64,000 bases of DNA, taken from JBCBGF01 sp039193455. Its GTDB lineage: Bacteria > Pseudomonadota > Alphaproteobacteria > Rhodobacterales > Rhodobacteraceae. A program made the position numbers and the translations under genes. Shown piece by piece: positions 7,361 through 16,121 of this stretch. The notes beneath the pieces are model-generated. The model saw only the letters and a program-made list of their open reading frames with translations. It did not search any database and was not told where the DNA came from. The stretch covers positions 1 to 64,000 of the forward strand of contig JBCCWO010000017.1 of assembly GCA_039193455.1 (NCBI GenBank), in the 5' to 3' direction. Numbering within the stretch: the first letter of the stretch is position 1; each line of letters begins with the position of its first letter.

Positions 7361-10327
7361 TTAATTCCCTTCCAGTGTCAGCGCGTCGTTCACCAACGCT
7401 GCCTGTTGTGCTTTGTGGGCGGAGGCCAGGCCCGTCGCGGGCGAGGCCGCGGCGGCACGGCCGGCATAGGTGGGCCGGGTGTGCTGGGCCCCGATCCGTG
7501 TGAGCACCCATTCGATGTTGGGTTCCATGAACGACCAGCCGCCCTGGTTCTTGGGCTCTTCCTGACACCAGACGAAATCGGCGTTTCCGAAGCGCTCAAG
7601 CTCTTTGACAAGGCTGAGGGCCGGGAACGGATAGAATTGTTCCACCCGCATCAGATAGATGTCGTTGATCCCGCGGGCATCGCGTTCCTCGAGCAGGTCG
7701 TAGTAGACCTTGCCGGAACACATCACCACGCGCTTGATGTCGTTGTCTTTCACCAGCTCGGTCTCGCTGTGGCCCTGCTGGGCGTCATCCCAGAGCACGC
7801 GGTGGAAAGACGAGCCGCTGGTGAAATCGGCGGCGTCCGAGACGGCGAGCTTGTGGCGCAAGAGCGACTTTGGCGTCATCAGCACCAGCGGCTTGCGGTA
7901 GCTGCGGTGCAGCTGACGGCGCAGGATGTGGAAGTAGTTGGCCGGTGTCGTGCAGTTGGCGACGATCCAGTTGTCTTCGGCGCACATCTGCAGGAAGCGT
8001 TCGAGCCGGGCCGAGGAGTGTTCCGGCCCCTGGCCCTCAAACCCGTGCGGCAAGAGCATCACAAGGCCCGACATCCGCAGCCATTTGCGTTCACCCGATG
8101 AGATGAACTGGTCGAACATGATCTGCGCGCCGTTGGCAAAGTCGCCGAACTGCGCCTCCCACAGCGTCAGCGCATTGGGTTCGGCCAGCGAGTAGCCGTA
8201 TTCGAACCCAAGCACCGCGTATTCCGAGAGCATCGAGTCGATAACCTCGTAGTTCGCCTGGCCCGCACGGATGTGGTTGAGCGGATAGTACCGTTCTTCG
8301 GTTTCCTGGCTGACCAGGCCCGAGTGGCGTTGCGAGAAGGTGCCGCGGGTGGAATCCTGGCCAGCCAGACGCACTGGATAGCCCTCGGTCATGAGCGAGC
8401 CAAACGCGAGCGCCTCGGCTGTCGCCCAGTCAAATCCCTGGCCGGTCTCAAACATCTTGGCCCGGGTGTCGAGCAGCCGCGCCACCGTTTTGTGTAGCGG
8501 AAAGCCGTCGGGCGCGCGGGTGAGCGCGGTGCCGATTTCGGCCATCGTCTCTTTCTTGATCGCCGTCTTGCCGCGCTGGTACTTTTCACCCTCTTTGTCG
8601 AGGTGGCTCCAGCGGCCATCCAGCCAGTCGGCCTTGTTCGGCTTATAGTCTTTGCCAGACTCGAACTCTTCGTTCAGATACGCCTGGAAGGCGGTCTTCA
8701 TATCGTCGATCTCGCCCTCGGGGATCAGCCCGTCGCGGACCAGACGCTCGGTATAAAGCTGCAGCGTGGTCTTCTGCTTTTTGATCTTCTTGTACATGAT
8801 CGGGTTGGTGAACATGGGCTCGTCGCCCTCGTTATGGCCAAACCGGCGGTAGCAGAAGATGTCGATGACCACGTCTTTGTGGAACATCTGGCGGAATTCG
8901 GTGGCGACCTTCGCGGCATGCACGACGGCCTCGGGGTCATCGCCGTTCACGTGGAAGATCGGCGCCTCGACCATCAACGCGATGTCCGTGGGGTAGGGCG
9001 ACGAGCGCGAAAAGTGCGGCGCGGTGGTAAAGCCGATCTGGTTGTTGACCACGATATGGATCGTGCCGCCGGTGCGGTGACCGCGCAGACCCGACAGGCC
9101 AAAGCATTCGGCCACGACGCCCTGGCCCGCAAAGGCCGCATCGCCATGGAGCAGGATCGGCAGGCAGGTTATGCGATCCATATCCTTGTTCTGGTCCTGC
9201 TTGGCGCGGGCCTTGCCCAGAACGACGGGGTTCACCGCCTCGAGGTGGCTGGGGTTTGCCGTAAGCGACAGGTGCACCGAATTGCCGTCGAACTCACGAT
9301 CCGAGGAGGCGCCGAGGTGGTACTTTACGTCGCCCGAGCCATCGACGTCTTCGGGCTTGAAGCTGCCGCCCTGAAACTCATTGAAGATCGCGCGATAGGG
9401 CTTGGCCATCACATTGGCCAGAACCGACAGGCGGCCCCGGTGGGGCATGCCGATCACGATGTCCCGGACGCCCAGGTTGCCGCCGCGCTTTATGATCTGT
9501 TCCATCGCAGGCACCAGGCTTTCGCCGCCGTCAAGGCCGAAGCGCTTGGTGCCCATGTATTTGACATGCAGGAACTTTTCGAAACCTTCCGCTTCGACCA
9601 GCTTGTTCAGGATCGCCTTGCGCCCTTCCCGGGTGAACGCGATCTCTTTGCCGTAGCCTTCGATCCGCTCTTTCAGCCAGCCGGCCTCTTGCGGGTTTGA
9701 GATGTGCATGTACTGCAGCGCGAAGGTGCCGCAATAGGTGCGTTTGACGATCTCGACGATCTGGCGCATGGACGCGATGTCGAGGCCCAGGACCTTGTCG
9801 ATGAAGATCGGGCGATCCATGTCGGCTTCGGTGAAGCCGTAGGATTTTGGATCAAGCTCGGGGTGGGGGGTCTGATCGCGCATGCCCAGCGGATCGAGAT
9901 CGGCCACCAGATGGCCCCGGATCCGGTAGGCACGGATCAGCATCAGCGCGCGGATGCTGTCGAGCACCGCCTGCTTGATCTGGTCGTCGTTCACTTCGAC
10001 GCCCTTTTTCGCCGCTTTGGCTTTGATCTTGTCGCCAGCTTTCTTCTCGGCCCCCGGCCCGAGATCGCCCCACTGGCCATCCAGCGCGGCGGTCAGTTCG
10101 TCATTGGGCTGGGGTGGCCAGTCGGTGCGGGCCCAGCTTGGGCCCTCGGCCTCACGCTTGGCGTCAATTTCGGTATCGCCCAACTGCCGGAAAAAGCTCT
10201 GCCAGGCCTCGTCGACGGCATTCGGATCCTCGGCATACCGCGCGTAGAGCTGTTCAAGGTACTCTGCGTTGTGCCCCTGCATGAAGGACGAGGCATGGAA
10301 GATGTCGTTGGGGGATTGTTCGGTCAT
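7361..10327 (-). CDS. sucA: 2-oxoglutarate dehydrogenase E1
   Basis: This 988-aa thiamine-diphosphate-dependent E1 decarboxylates 2-oxoglutarate and succinylates the E2 lipoyl groups in the TCA cycle. The N-terminus has the E2-interacting type sequence, and HGDAAFAGQG with the later NNQIGFTT segment marks the TPP domain. Length is normal (E. coli 933 aa; alphaproteobacterial forms are near 985). The start is ATG 10327, preceded by GAGGTGATCC. Its ATG overlaps the stop of the upstream DUF805 gene (ATGA), so translation is probably coupled. An in-frame extension to 10393 lies inside the DUF805 gene and is rejected. Confidence 0.98.
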   Translation of the reverse strand: MTEQSPNDIFHASSFMQGHNAEYLEQLYARYAEDPNAVDEAWQSFFRQLGDTEIDAKREAEGPSWARTDWPPQPNDELTAALDGQWGDLGPGAEKKAGDKIKAKAAKKGVEVNDDQIKQAVLDSIRALMLIRAYRIRGHLVADLDPLGMRDQTPHPELDPKSYGFTEADMDRPIFIDKVLGLDIASMRQIVEIVKRTYCGTFALQYMHISNPQEAGWLKERIEGYGKEIAFTREGRKAILNKLVEAEGFEKFLHVKYMGTKRFGLDGGESLVPAMEQIIKRGGNLGVRDIVIGMPHRGRLSVLANVMAKPYRAIFNEFQGGSFKPEDVDGSGDVKYHLGASSDREFDGNSVHLSLTANPSHLEAVNPVVLGKARAKQDQNKDMDRITCLPILLHGDAAFAGQGVVAECFGLSGLRGHRTGGTIHIVVNNQIGFTTAPHFSRSSPYPTDIALMVEAPIFHVNGDDPEAVVHAAKVATEFRQMFHKDVVIDIFCYRRFGHNEGDEPMFTNPIMYKKIKKQKTTLQLYTERLVRDGLIPEGEIDDMKTAFQAYLNEEFESGKDYKPNKADWLDGRWSHLDKEGEKYQRGKTAIKKETMAEIGTALTRAPDGFPLHKTVARLLDTRAKMFETGQGFDWATAEALAFGSLMTEGYPVRLAGQDSTRGTFSQRHSGLVSQETEERYYPLNHIRAGQANYEVIDSMLSEYAVLGFEYGYSLAEPNALTLWEAQFGDFANGAQIMFDQFISSGERKWLRMSGLVMLLPHGFEGQGPEHSSARLERFLQMCAEDNWIVANCTTPANYFHILRRQLHRSYRKPLVLMTPKSLLRHKLAVSDAADFTSGSSFHRVLWDDAQQGHSETELVKDNDIKRVVMCSGKVYYDLLEERDARGINDIYLMRVEQFYPFPALSLVKELERFGNADFVWCQEEPKNQGGWSFMEPNIEWVLTRIGAQHTRPTYAGRAAAASPATGLASAHKAQQAALVNDALTLEGN

Positions 10328-10776
10328 TGGATCACCTCGTTGGGATTGGGACCGTATTTGTTCGTGCCGGGCTCTGACGGTGCGGTGAGCCACACCAGCA
10401 TAAGGCCACTTGCCACCAGCATTACAAAGCTGGCGGAGAGAAAATAGATGTCGTTGTCCAAAGGATCTTCACGGACCGCCAGCGCTGATGCTGCCGAGCC
10501 GATCCAGATCAACAGCCAGGCGGGGGTTACCACCAACGGCAGAATGAGCCAAAGGCCGGACCGGCCCGCATCATGCAACCGGCGTGCCGCCGCGGCGAAC
10601 CCGGGCAGGATCGAACTTAGCAGAAAGACACCGGCAACGATGGGCGCGATTGCGAAGCTGAGGATTTGTCCAACAAAGAGGAAACCGGCAAACCACCAGT
10701 ACTCCGGCCGTGGTGTGCGACCGGAGAACCGGGCGTAGTTTTGATAGCCCGCTTGGATATGGGCGATCGCGCTCAT
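10324..10776 (-). CDS. DUF805 membrane protein
   Basis: A 150-aa inner-membrane protein with the DUF805 signature NYARFSGRTPRPEYWW near the N-terminus and RRLHDAGRSG after the second hydrophobic block, with about four membrane segments. The function of the family is unknown. It is wedged between sucD and sucA: its ATG overlaps the sucD stop (TAATG) and its stop overlaps the sucA start (ATGA). It must therefore be co-translated with the TCA enzymes. No enzyme motif is visible, so a role in succinyl-CoA metabolism would be speculation. Confidence 0.92.
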   Translation of the reverse strand: MSAIAHIQAGYQNYARFSGRTPRPEYWWFAGFLFVGQILSFAIAPIVAGVFLLSSILPGFAAAARRLHDAGRSGLWLILPLVVTPAWLLIWIGSAASALAVREDPLDNDIYFLSASFVMLVASGLMLVWLTAPSEPGTNKYGPNPNEVIQ

Positions 10777-11660
10777 TAGGCGCCGATGGCCTCCAACACC
10801 GCCTCGCCCAGCGAGGCCGGGCTTTCGGCGACCACGATCCCGGCGGATTTCATTGCCTCGATCTTATCCTCGGCGCCGCCTTTGCCGCCCGCGACGATGG
10901 CGCCCGCGTGGCCCATGCGGCGGCCCGGGGGGGCGGTGCGGCCTGCGATGAAGCCGGCGGTCGGTTTCCAGCGGCCCTTCTTCTTTTCATCGGCGAGGAA
11001 CTGGGCGGCGTCTTCTTCTGCCGAGCCGCCGATTTCGCCGATCATGATGATCGATTCCGTCTCATCATCGGCGAGGAACCATTCCAGCACGTCCAGGTGT
11101 TCGGTCCCTTTGATCGGGTCGCCGCCGATACCGACGCAGGTGGACTGGCCGAGGCCGACATCCGTGGTTTGTTTCACCGCCTCGTAGGTCAACGTGCCCG
11201 AGCGGGAGACGACGCCCACCGAGCCGCGCTTGTGGATGTGGCCGGGCATGATGCCGATCTTGCAGGCATCGGGCGTGATGACACCGGGGCAGTTGGGGCC
11301 AATGAGGATGCTGTCGGAGTTTTCCAGCGCGCGCTTGACGCGCATCATGTCGAGCACCGGGATCCCTTCGGTGATGCAGCAGATCAGCGGGATTTCGGCG
11401 TCGAGCGCTTCGAGGATCGAGTCCGCAGCAAAGGGCGGCGGCACGTAGATCACGCTGGCGTTCGCGCCGGTCTTTTCCACCGCCTCATGGCAGGAGTTGA
11501 AGACGGGCAGGTCGAGATGGGTCATGCCCCCTTTGCCGGGGGTCACGCCGCCGACCATTTGCGTGCCATAGGCGATGGCCTGTTCAGAGTGGAAGGTGCC
11601 TTGGGAGCCGGTAAAGCCCTGGCAGATCACCTTGGTATTTTCGTCTACGAGAACGGCCAT
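10776..11660 (-). CDS. sucD: Succinyl-CoA synthetase alpha subunit
   Basis: The 294-aa alpha subunit of ADP-forming succinate-CoA ligase converts succinyl-CoA to succinate with substrate-level phosphorylation. It has the N-terminal CoA-binding fold (QGFTGSQGTFHSEQA), a GPNCPG segment, and the phosphorylated histidine in GHAGAIVAGG at His251. The start ATG 11660 is preceded by GGAGGCTCTTG; a TTG one codon earlier is ignored. The ATG overlaps the stop of the preceding membrane-protein gene (TGATG). The beta-subunit gene lies one gene upstream. Confidence 0.98.
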   Translation of the reverse strand: MAVLVDENTKVICQGFTGSQGTFHSEQAIAYGTQMVGGVTPGKGGMTHLDLPVFNSCHEAVEKTGANASVIYVPPPFAADSILEALDAEIPLICCITEGIPVLDMMRVKRALENSDSILIGPNCPGVITPDACKIGIMPGHIHKRGSVGVVSRSGTLTYEAVKQTTDVGLGQSTCVGIGGDPIKGTEHLDVLEWFLADDETESIIMIGEIGGSAEEDAAQFLADEKKKGRWKPTAGFIAGRTAPPGRRMGHAGAIVAGGKGGAEDKIEAMKSAGIVVAESPASLGEAVLEAIGA

Positions 11661-12328
11661 CAAGAGCCTCCTTCATTTTTCCAACTGTGACCCTGGGGGC
11701 CGTAACTGGCGTAGAGCACCGCGACGCACACCAGGAATAACGAAAGCGCCATGCCGAACTCGGCGACTTCTTCGTAAAGCGCTGCCGCTTGAGAGCCGCG
11801 GTCCGAGATGGTTATGCCAAAGGGCTCAAGCTTGCGCCCAAGCCCATCGATCAGCTTTGAGGTGGCGCCGAAGAACAGGCCAAACAGAACTGAAAGCGCA
11901 ATTCCGTTGCCGCCCTTAAGACCTATCAGAAAGGCCCGGAAGCCCCGGCGCACCACGAGAAAGAGCGCGGTGAGAATGAAACCGAGCAACAGGATCGAAT
12001 AGAGCCGTTCCATCAGGCCGACTTCGGACGACACGTACTGTTTGCTTTTCAGCAGGCCTTCGGTGAAGCCGCGTTTGTCGAGATCAAATTCGCGCAAGGC
12101 AAAGGCAACCATCACCACAAAATAGGGCCAGCTTCTTGGCAGAAGGGCCGCCAGGCACATGGCGCCCAGGATGTAGAAGACGGCAGAGGCCGTCTCGACC
12201 GGCCCGGACTCGGCGGCGAAGCGTTCGGCCTCATCGGGCGAGAGCGAGAGCGCGACAACATAGACAGCCACCGTCACCGCAAGGGCGGTGCCGAGGGTCG
12301 TCATATTCTGGCGCGCGCGCAGGTGCAT
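11660..12328 (-). CDS. Membrane protein between sucC and sucD
   Basis: A 222-aa protein with about five or six hydrophobic segments and no domain that I recognise. It contains a charged stretch FDLDKRGFTEGLLKSKQY between the second and third segments. It sits 28 bp after sucC and its stop overlaps the sucD start (TGATG), so the two subunits of succinyl-CoA synthetase are separated by an unrelated membrane gene. The ATG at 12328 is preferred; a later ATG at 12304 lacks a ribosome binding site. Function unknown. Confidence 0.8.
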   Translation of the reverse strand: MHLRARQNMTTLGTALAVTVAVYVVALSLSPDEAERFAAESGPVETASAVFYILGAMCLAALLPRSWPYFVVMVAFALREFDLDKRGFTEGLLKSKQYVSSEVGLMERLYSILLLGFILTALFLVVRRGFRAFLIGLKGGNGIALSVLFGLFFGATSKLIDGLGRKLEPFGITISDRGSQAAALYEEVAEFGMALSLFLVCVAVLYASYGPQGHSWKNEGGS

Positions 12329-12355
12329 TTCGGTCTTTCCCGGTGGCGTTTGGCG

Positions 12356-13549
12356 CTACCCCTTCACGGCCTTCACGATCTTTTCCGCGCCGTCTTTCAG
12401 ATCATCCGCCGCGATCACGTTGAGCCCCGAGGTCGCGATGATCTCTTTGCCCTGTTCCACATTCGTCCCTTCCAGGCGCACCACGAGAGGGACCTCAAGC
12501 CCCACCTCTTTCACAGCCGCGATCACGCCCTCGGCGATGATGTCACAGCGCATGATGCCGCCGAAGATGTTGACGAGGATGCCTTTGACCTGCGGGTCCG
12601 AGGTGATGATCTTGAACGCCTCGGTGACCTTTTCCTTGGTCGCGCCGCCGCCCACGTCGAGGAAGTTGGCGGGTTCGGAACCGTAGAGCTTGATGATGTC
12701 CATCGTGGCCATGGCGAGCCCTGCGCCGTTGACCATGCAGCCGATTTCCCCGTCTAGCGCGATGTAGTTGAGGTCGTACTTGGACGCCTCCAGCTCTTTG
12801 GGGTCTTCCTCGGTCGTATCGCGCAGTTCCGCGATATCGGCGTGGCGGTAGACCGCGTTGCCGTCAAAACCCATCTTGGCGTCGAGGCATTTGAGATCGC
12901 CCTTGTCGGTGACGATCAGCGGGTTGATCTCCAGCATCTCCATGTCCTTGTCCATGAAGAGCTGGTAGAGCGTGCCCATCAGCTTGACGCATTGCTTCAC
13001 CTGATTGCCGCTGAGGCCCAGCATGAAGGCGATGCGGCGGCCGTGATAGGCCTGGTATCCGGTGGCGGGGTCGACGCTGAAGGACAGGATCTTTTCGGGC
13101 GTCTCGGCAGCGACCTCTTCGATGTCCATGCCGCCTTCGGTGGAGCAGACAAAGCTCACGCGGCTTGATTGGCGATCGACGAGGAGGGCGAGGTACATCT
13201 CGGTCTCGATGCCTGACCCGTCTTCGATGTAGATGCGGTTGACCTGCTTGCCCGCCGGGCCGGTCTGGTGTGTCACAAGCGTGCGGCCCAGCATCTTCTT
13301 GGCTTCGCTTGCCGCCTCTTCCACCGACTTGGCCAGGCGCACGCCGCCTTTTTCGCCCGCATCGGGTTCCTTGAAGCTGCCCTTGCCACGCCCACCGGCG
13401 TGGATCTGTGCCTTGACGACCCAAAGCGGGCCGTCCATTTCGCCAGCCGCGGTTTTGGCCTCTTCAGCCTTGAGCACGACGCGCCCGTCCGACACCGGCG
13501 CCCCGTAACTGCGTAAAAGAGCTTTGGCCTGATATTCGTGGATGTTCAT
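12356..13549 (-). CDS. sucC: Succinyl-CoA synthetase beta subunit
   Basis: The 397-aa beta subunit carries the ATP-grasp nucleotide-binding domain and the succinate site of succinate-CoA ligase. It starts MNIHEYQAKALL, the invariant family N-terminus, has the HAGGRGKG glycine-rich loop, and the C-terminal VNIFGGIMRCD segment. It is the first gene of the suc operon; the 227-bp region upstream holds the paired palindromic operator sites described separately. Frames extending further upstream into that region are rejected because the family N-terminus is at 13549. Confidence 0.98.
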   Translation of the reverse strand: MNIHEYQAKALLRSYGAPVSDGRVVLKAEEAKTAAGEMDGPLWVVKAQIHAGGRGKGSFKEPDAGEKGGVRLAKSVEEAASEAKKMLGRTLVTHQTGPAGKQVNRIYIEDGSGIETEMYLALLVDRQSSRVSFVCSTEGGMDIEEVAAETPEKILSFSVDPATGYQAYHGRRIAFMLGLSGNQVKQCVKLMGTLYQLFMDKDMEMLEINPLIVTDKGDLKCLDAKMGFDGNAVYRHADIAELRDTTEEDPKELEASKYDLNYIALDGEIGCMVNGAGLAMATMDIIKLYGSEPANFLDVGGGATKEKVTEAFKIITSDPQVKGILVNIFGGIMRCDIIAEGVIAAVKEVGLEVPLVVRLEGTNVEQGKEIIATSGLNVIAADDLKDGAEKIVKAVKG

Positions 13550-13655
13550 GGAGACTGTCCCATAGCGGCTGTTTTTTTGTGCATGCCATGGGATGCCGAG
13601 GAAATTAAACGTCTTTTCGTCGCAGCGTTGGAAAACCAAGTAAATTTCTGGTGTA

Positions 13656-13686
13656 TGTGATCACACCATGAAAAAGTGTGATCACA
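13656..13686. promoter_or_regulatory. Paired TGTGATCACA operators upstream of sucC
   Basis: Two perfect 10-bp palindromes, TGTGATCACA at 13656-13665 and at 13677-13686, lie exactly 21 bp apart, two helical turns, 107-137 bp upstream of the sucC start. The same motif with the same spacing recurs upstream of sdhC (19205-19235). This points to cooperative binding by one TCA-cycle regulator. The protein is not identified: the motif is not a CRP site (no 6-bp spacer), and the nearby GntR/FCD gene is only a candidate. Confidence 0.75.
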
Positions 13687-13733
13687 TATCTGAAAATTAT
13701 CGCGCGATCGCGATTCGTTGGCGCCGCTTGGGC

Positions 13734-13754
13734 TGTGATCACAGCGTGATCATG
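13734..13754. promoter_or_regulatory. Secondary operator pair near mdh 3' end
   Basis: A third perfect TGTGATCACA (13734-13743) is followed one helical turn later (11 bp) by the related CGTGATCATG (13745-13754), which shares the TGATCA core. The pair lies 48 bp upstream of the first sucC pair and 23 bp past the mdh stop. It may form a higher-order complex with that pair. The identical 11-mer GCGTGATCATG also occurs in the ecm-ccr intergenic region at 26538-26548. Confidence 0.55.
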
Positions 13755-13776
13755 GCCGCGCAACGGCGCATGCGGA

Positions 13777-14739
13777 TCAGGCCAGCGTGGTATCGATGCC
13801 CTTGCAGGCCTCGACAAGCCCTTTCACGGCGTCAACGGATTTGTCGAACATCGCCTGTTCGTCCCCGCTGAGCTTGATGTCGATGACTTTTTCGACGCCG
13901 CCGGCCCCGATTACCGTGGGCACGCCCACGTAAATGCCCTTCAGCCCGAACTCGCCATCGCAATAGGCCGCGCAGGGCAGAACCCGCTTTTGGTCCTTCA
14001 GATAGGCCTCGGCCATTTCGATCGCGCTGGTCGCGGGGGCATAGAAGGCCGATCCGGTTTTCAGCAGCCCGACAATTTCAGCCCCGCCATCACGCGTACG
14101 CTGGATGATTGCGTCGAGTTTGTCCTGTGTGGTCCACCCCATGCTGACCAGATCTGGCAAGGGGATCCCGGCCACTGTGGAGTAGCGGGCCAACGGCACC
14201 ATGGTGTCGCCGTGCCCGCCCAGAACGAATGCGGTCACGTCCTTCATCGATACTTCGAATTCGAGGGACAGGAAGTGGCGGAAGCGCGCGCTGTCGAGCA
14301 CGCCGGCCATGCCGACCACCTTTTCATGCGGGAGACCCGAAAACTCACGCAGGGCCCAGACCATCGCGTCGAGCGGGTTGGTGATGCAGATCACGAACGC
14401 ATTCGGTGCGTTCTGTGCGATCCCTTCGCCGACCGATTTCATGACCTTGAGGTTGATGCCCAGCAGATCGTCCCGGCTCATCCCCGGTTTGCGGGGCACA
14501 CCGGCGGTCACGATGCAGACATCGGCGCCGGCGATGTCTTCGTAACTGTTGGTTCCGGACATGGCGGCATCGAACCCCTCGGACGGGCCGCTTTCGGCGA
14601 TATCGAGCGCTTTGCCCTGCGGCATCCCCTCGGCAATGTCGAACAGGACGACGTCGCCCAGTTCTTTCAGCGCTGCGAGGTGCGCGAGCGTGCCGCCGAT
14701 TTGTCCCGCGCCGATAAGGGCAATTTTGGGTCTGGCCAT
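13777..14739 (-). CDS. mdh: Malate dehydrogenase
   Basis: This 320-aa NAD-dependent enzyme oxidises malate to oxaloacetate, the last step of the TCA cycle. The N-terminus has the nucleotide fingerprint IGAGQIGG; ITNPLDAMVW and the catalytic GGHGDTMVP segment (proton-acceptor His) follow. It is of the lactate-dehydrogenase-like (MDH type 3) class normal in alphaproteobacteria, and 320 aa is the typical length. The start is ATG 14739 with GAGAGACCCC upstream. It is transcribed in the same direction as sucC but separated by a 227-bp operator-rich gap, so it probably has its own promoter. Confidence 0.97.
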   Translation of the reverse strand: MARPKIALIGAGQIGGTLAHLAALKELGDVVLFDIAEGMPQGKALDIAESGPSEGFDAAMSGTNSYEDIAGADVCIVTAGVPRKPGMSRDDLLGINLKVMKSVGEGIAQNAPNAFVICITNPLDAMVWALREFSGLPHEKVVGMAGVLDSARFRHFLSLEFEVSMKDVTAFVLGGHGDTMVPLARYSTVAGIPLPDLVSMGWTTQDKLDAIIQRTRDGGAEIVGLLKTGSAFYAPATSAIEMAEAYLKDQKRVLPCAAYCDGEFGLKGIYVGVPTVIGAGGVEKVIDIKLSGDEQAMFDKSVDAVKGLVEACKGIDTTLA

Positions 14740-14888
14740 GGGGTCTCTCCGGTCAATTTGTTTGCGGCGATGGGTAGCTAGGGATCGCTCGCCGCGCAAG
14801 GGTATGGTCCTGCGGCAGATTGCGGGCAGGGCTTTCCGGCGCCTCGGTGGCGCGATACGACGGGGCGTTTCGAGGAGTATCCGACCCT

Positions 14889-15641
14889 GTGCTGACCGAC
14901 CCGATTTTTTACCTGATTGCCATTCCCGCCGTTGTATTTGCCGGTATTTCCAAAGCAGGGTTCGGGTCCGGAGCGGCCTTTGCGGCCACGCCATTGCTGG
15001 CCCTGATCATCGAACCTGCCGTTGCGCTGGGCATCATGCTGCCGCTCTTGATGCTGGTTGATGCGGTGACGCTGCGCCCCTATTGGCGACGGTGGAGTTT
15101 CCCCGACGCCAGGCTTTTGATTCTGGGCGGTGTGCCCGGCGTGGCGCTGGGCGCGTGGCTATATCAGGTCGCGAATGCGGATGTGTTCCGGATCCTGATC
15201 GGGGCCATATCCATCGCGTTCGTGGCCTATCAGATCGCCGGTCGGCGCGGCCTGATCCGCGCGGCCACGTTGCCCCTGGGGCGTGGTGTCGGCCTGATGA
15301 CGGGCACGATTGCGGGGTTTACCAGCTTTGTCAGCCATGCCGGTGGCCCACCGGTCGCGGTCTATTTGCTGTCGCGGGGGCTCGACAAGACAACTTATCA
15401 GGCGACCACGGTGCTGACCTTCTGGGCCGTCAACATCCTGAAGTTTGTGCCCTACGCGTTTCTGGGGATCTTCACCGCCGAGACGTTGCTTGTGAACGCG
15501 GTGCTGGCGCCGGCCGCGTTGCTTGGCGCCTGGCTGGGTGTGATCGCCCATCGCCTTGTGCCCGAACGGGTGTTCTTTGCGATCACCTATGTCCTGCTGG
15601 TGACAACGGGCGGCAAGTTGATCTTCGACGCCCTGACCTAG
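14889..15641 (+). CDS. TauE/SafE (TSUP) family permease
   Basis: A 250-aa inner-membrane protein with seven or eight hydrophobic segments. It has the TSUP-family start AGISKAGFGSG followed by a second repeat containing FTSFVSHAGGPPVAVYLL. Members move sulfite, sulfonates or other organic anions, with direction and substrate varying. The start is taken as GTG 14889, 12 bp after GAGGAG; an upstream in-frame ATG at 14820 would add non-family sequence. Its TAG stop lies in a CTAG shared with the convergent small secreted-protein gene. Confidence 0.88.
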   Translation: MLTDPIFYLIAIPAVVFAGISKAGFGSGAAFAATPLLALIIEPAVALGIMLPLLMLVDAVTLRPYWRRWSFPDARLLILGGVPGVALGAWLYQVANADVFRILIGAISIAFVAYQIAGRRGLIRAATLPLGRGVGLMTGTIAGFTSFVSHAGGPPVAVYLLSRGLDKTTYQATTVLTFWAVNILKFVPYAFLGIFTAETLLVNAVLAPAALLGAWLGVIAHRLVPERVFFAITYVLLVTTGGKLIFDALT

Positions 15642-15955
15642 AGCGTTGGGTCGCTGCTGGCGCCGACTGGCTCGAACGCCTCGAAGGCTTCGCCCGAGGC
15701 GACAAGGCAGGTCACGCCGTCCGGCAGGGTGATCGTGACCGTCCAGGTGCCGCTTGCCTCGGACGCAAAAACCTCGAGCACGCGGTTGCGGGCGCTTAGC
15801 CCGATGGCGCGACGGCTTTCGCCATAGACCGAGGCGAGGCGTTCGACCACCCGCTCGCGGGGGCCGCACGTCGCGGGTGTTTGTCCAAAGGCGTGCGAGG
15901 CCGCCAAGAGAAGGGCCCCGATGCCGAGTGATAGCGTGATGTATTCCGGTTTCAT
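15638..15955 (-). CDS. Small secreted hypothetical protein
   Basis: A 105-aa protein with a signal peptide (residues 1-24, ending SHAFGQ), then a compact domain with two cysteines (in TCGPRERV and VTCLVA) that could form a disulfide in the periplasm. No known family is recognised. Its stop codon overlaps that of the convergent TSUP gene: the tetranucleotide CTAG at 15638-15641 supplies TAG on both strands. Start ATG 15955; the in-frame extension upstream would hide the signal peptide and is rejected. It is divergent from mcl2. Confidence 0.75.
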   Translation of the reverse strand: MKPEYITLSLGIGALLLAASHAFGQTPATCGPRERVVERLASVYGESRRAIGLSARNRVLEVFASEASGTWTVTITLPDGVTCLVASGEAFEAFEPVGASSDPTL

Positions 15956-16032
15956 GCTGTTCCCCTTGGCGTCACAAAATGCGCTTGGGGGCAGCATTGA
16001 AACCGGGGCCGAAGAATTGGTTAACGGTGCGG

Positions 16033-16062
16033 GCGCTCTATTCTGCGGTGCAGAAATAGCGC
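16033..16062. promoter_or_regulatory. Long inverted repeat upstream of mcl2
   Basis: A near-perfect 30-bp inverted repeat: the left arm GCGCTCTATTCTGC and the right arm GCAGAAATAGCGC flank the loop GGT. The arms differ only by one shifted base. It lies in the 166-bp gap between the divergent secreted-protein gene and mcl2, 60 bp before the mcl2 start. Its symmetry and position suit an operator or an RNA hairpin in a leader; there is no T-run, so terminator function is unlikely. Confidence 0.45.
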
Positions 16063-16121
16063 TTGCGTAAAGGTGCGTGGAAGTGTTGTTTGCCGCAACA
16101 ATGTTTCAAGAGAGTAGAATC

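Noticed and set aside
6692..8101. A 469-codon plus-strand frame rich in Ala/Ser
   Set aside because: It is antisense to sucB and sucA, which have clear family motifs; the frame is a shadow of high-GC coding DNA.
13656..13665. Reading TGTGATCACA as a CRP/FNR site
   Set aside because: CRP and FNR sites need a spacer between TGTGA/TCACA or TTGAT/ATCAA halves; here the halves are fused without it.
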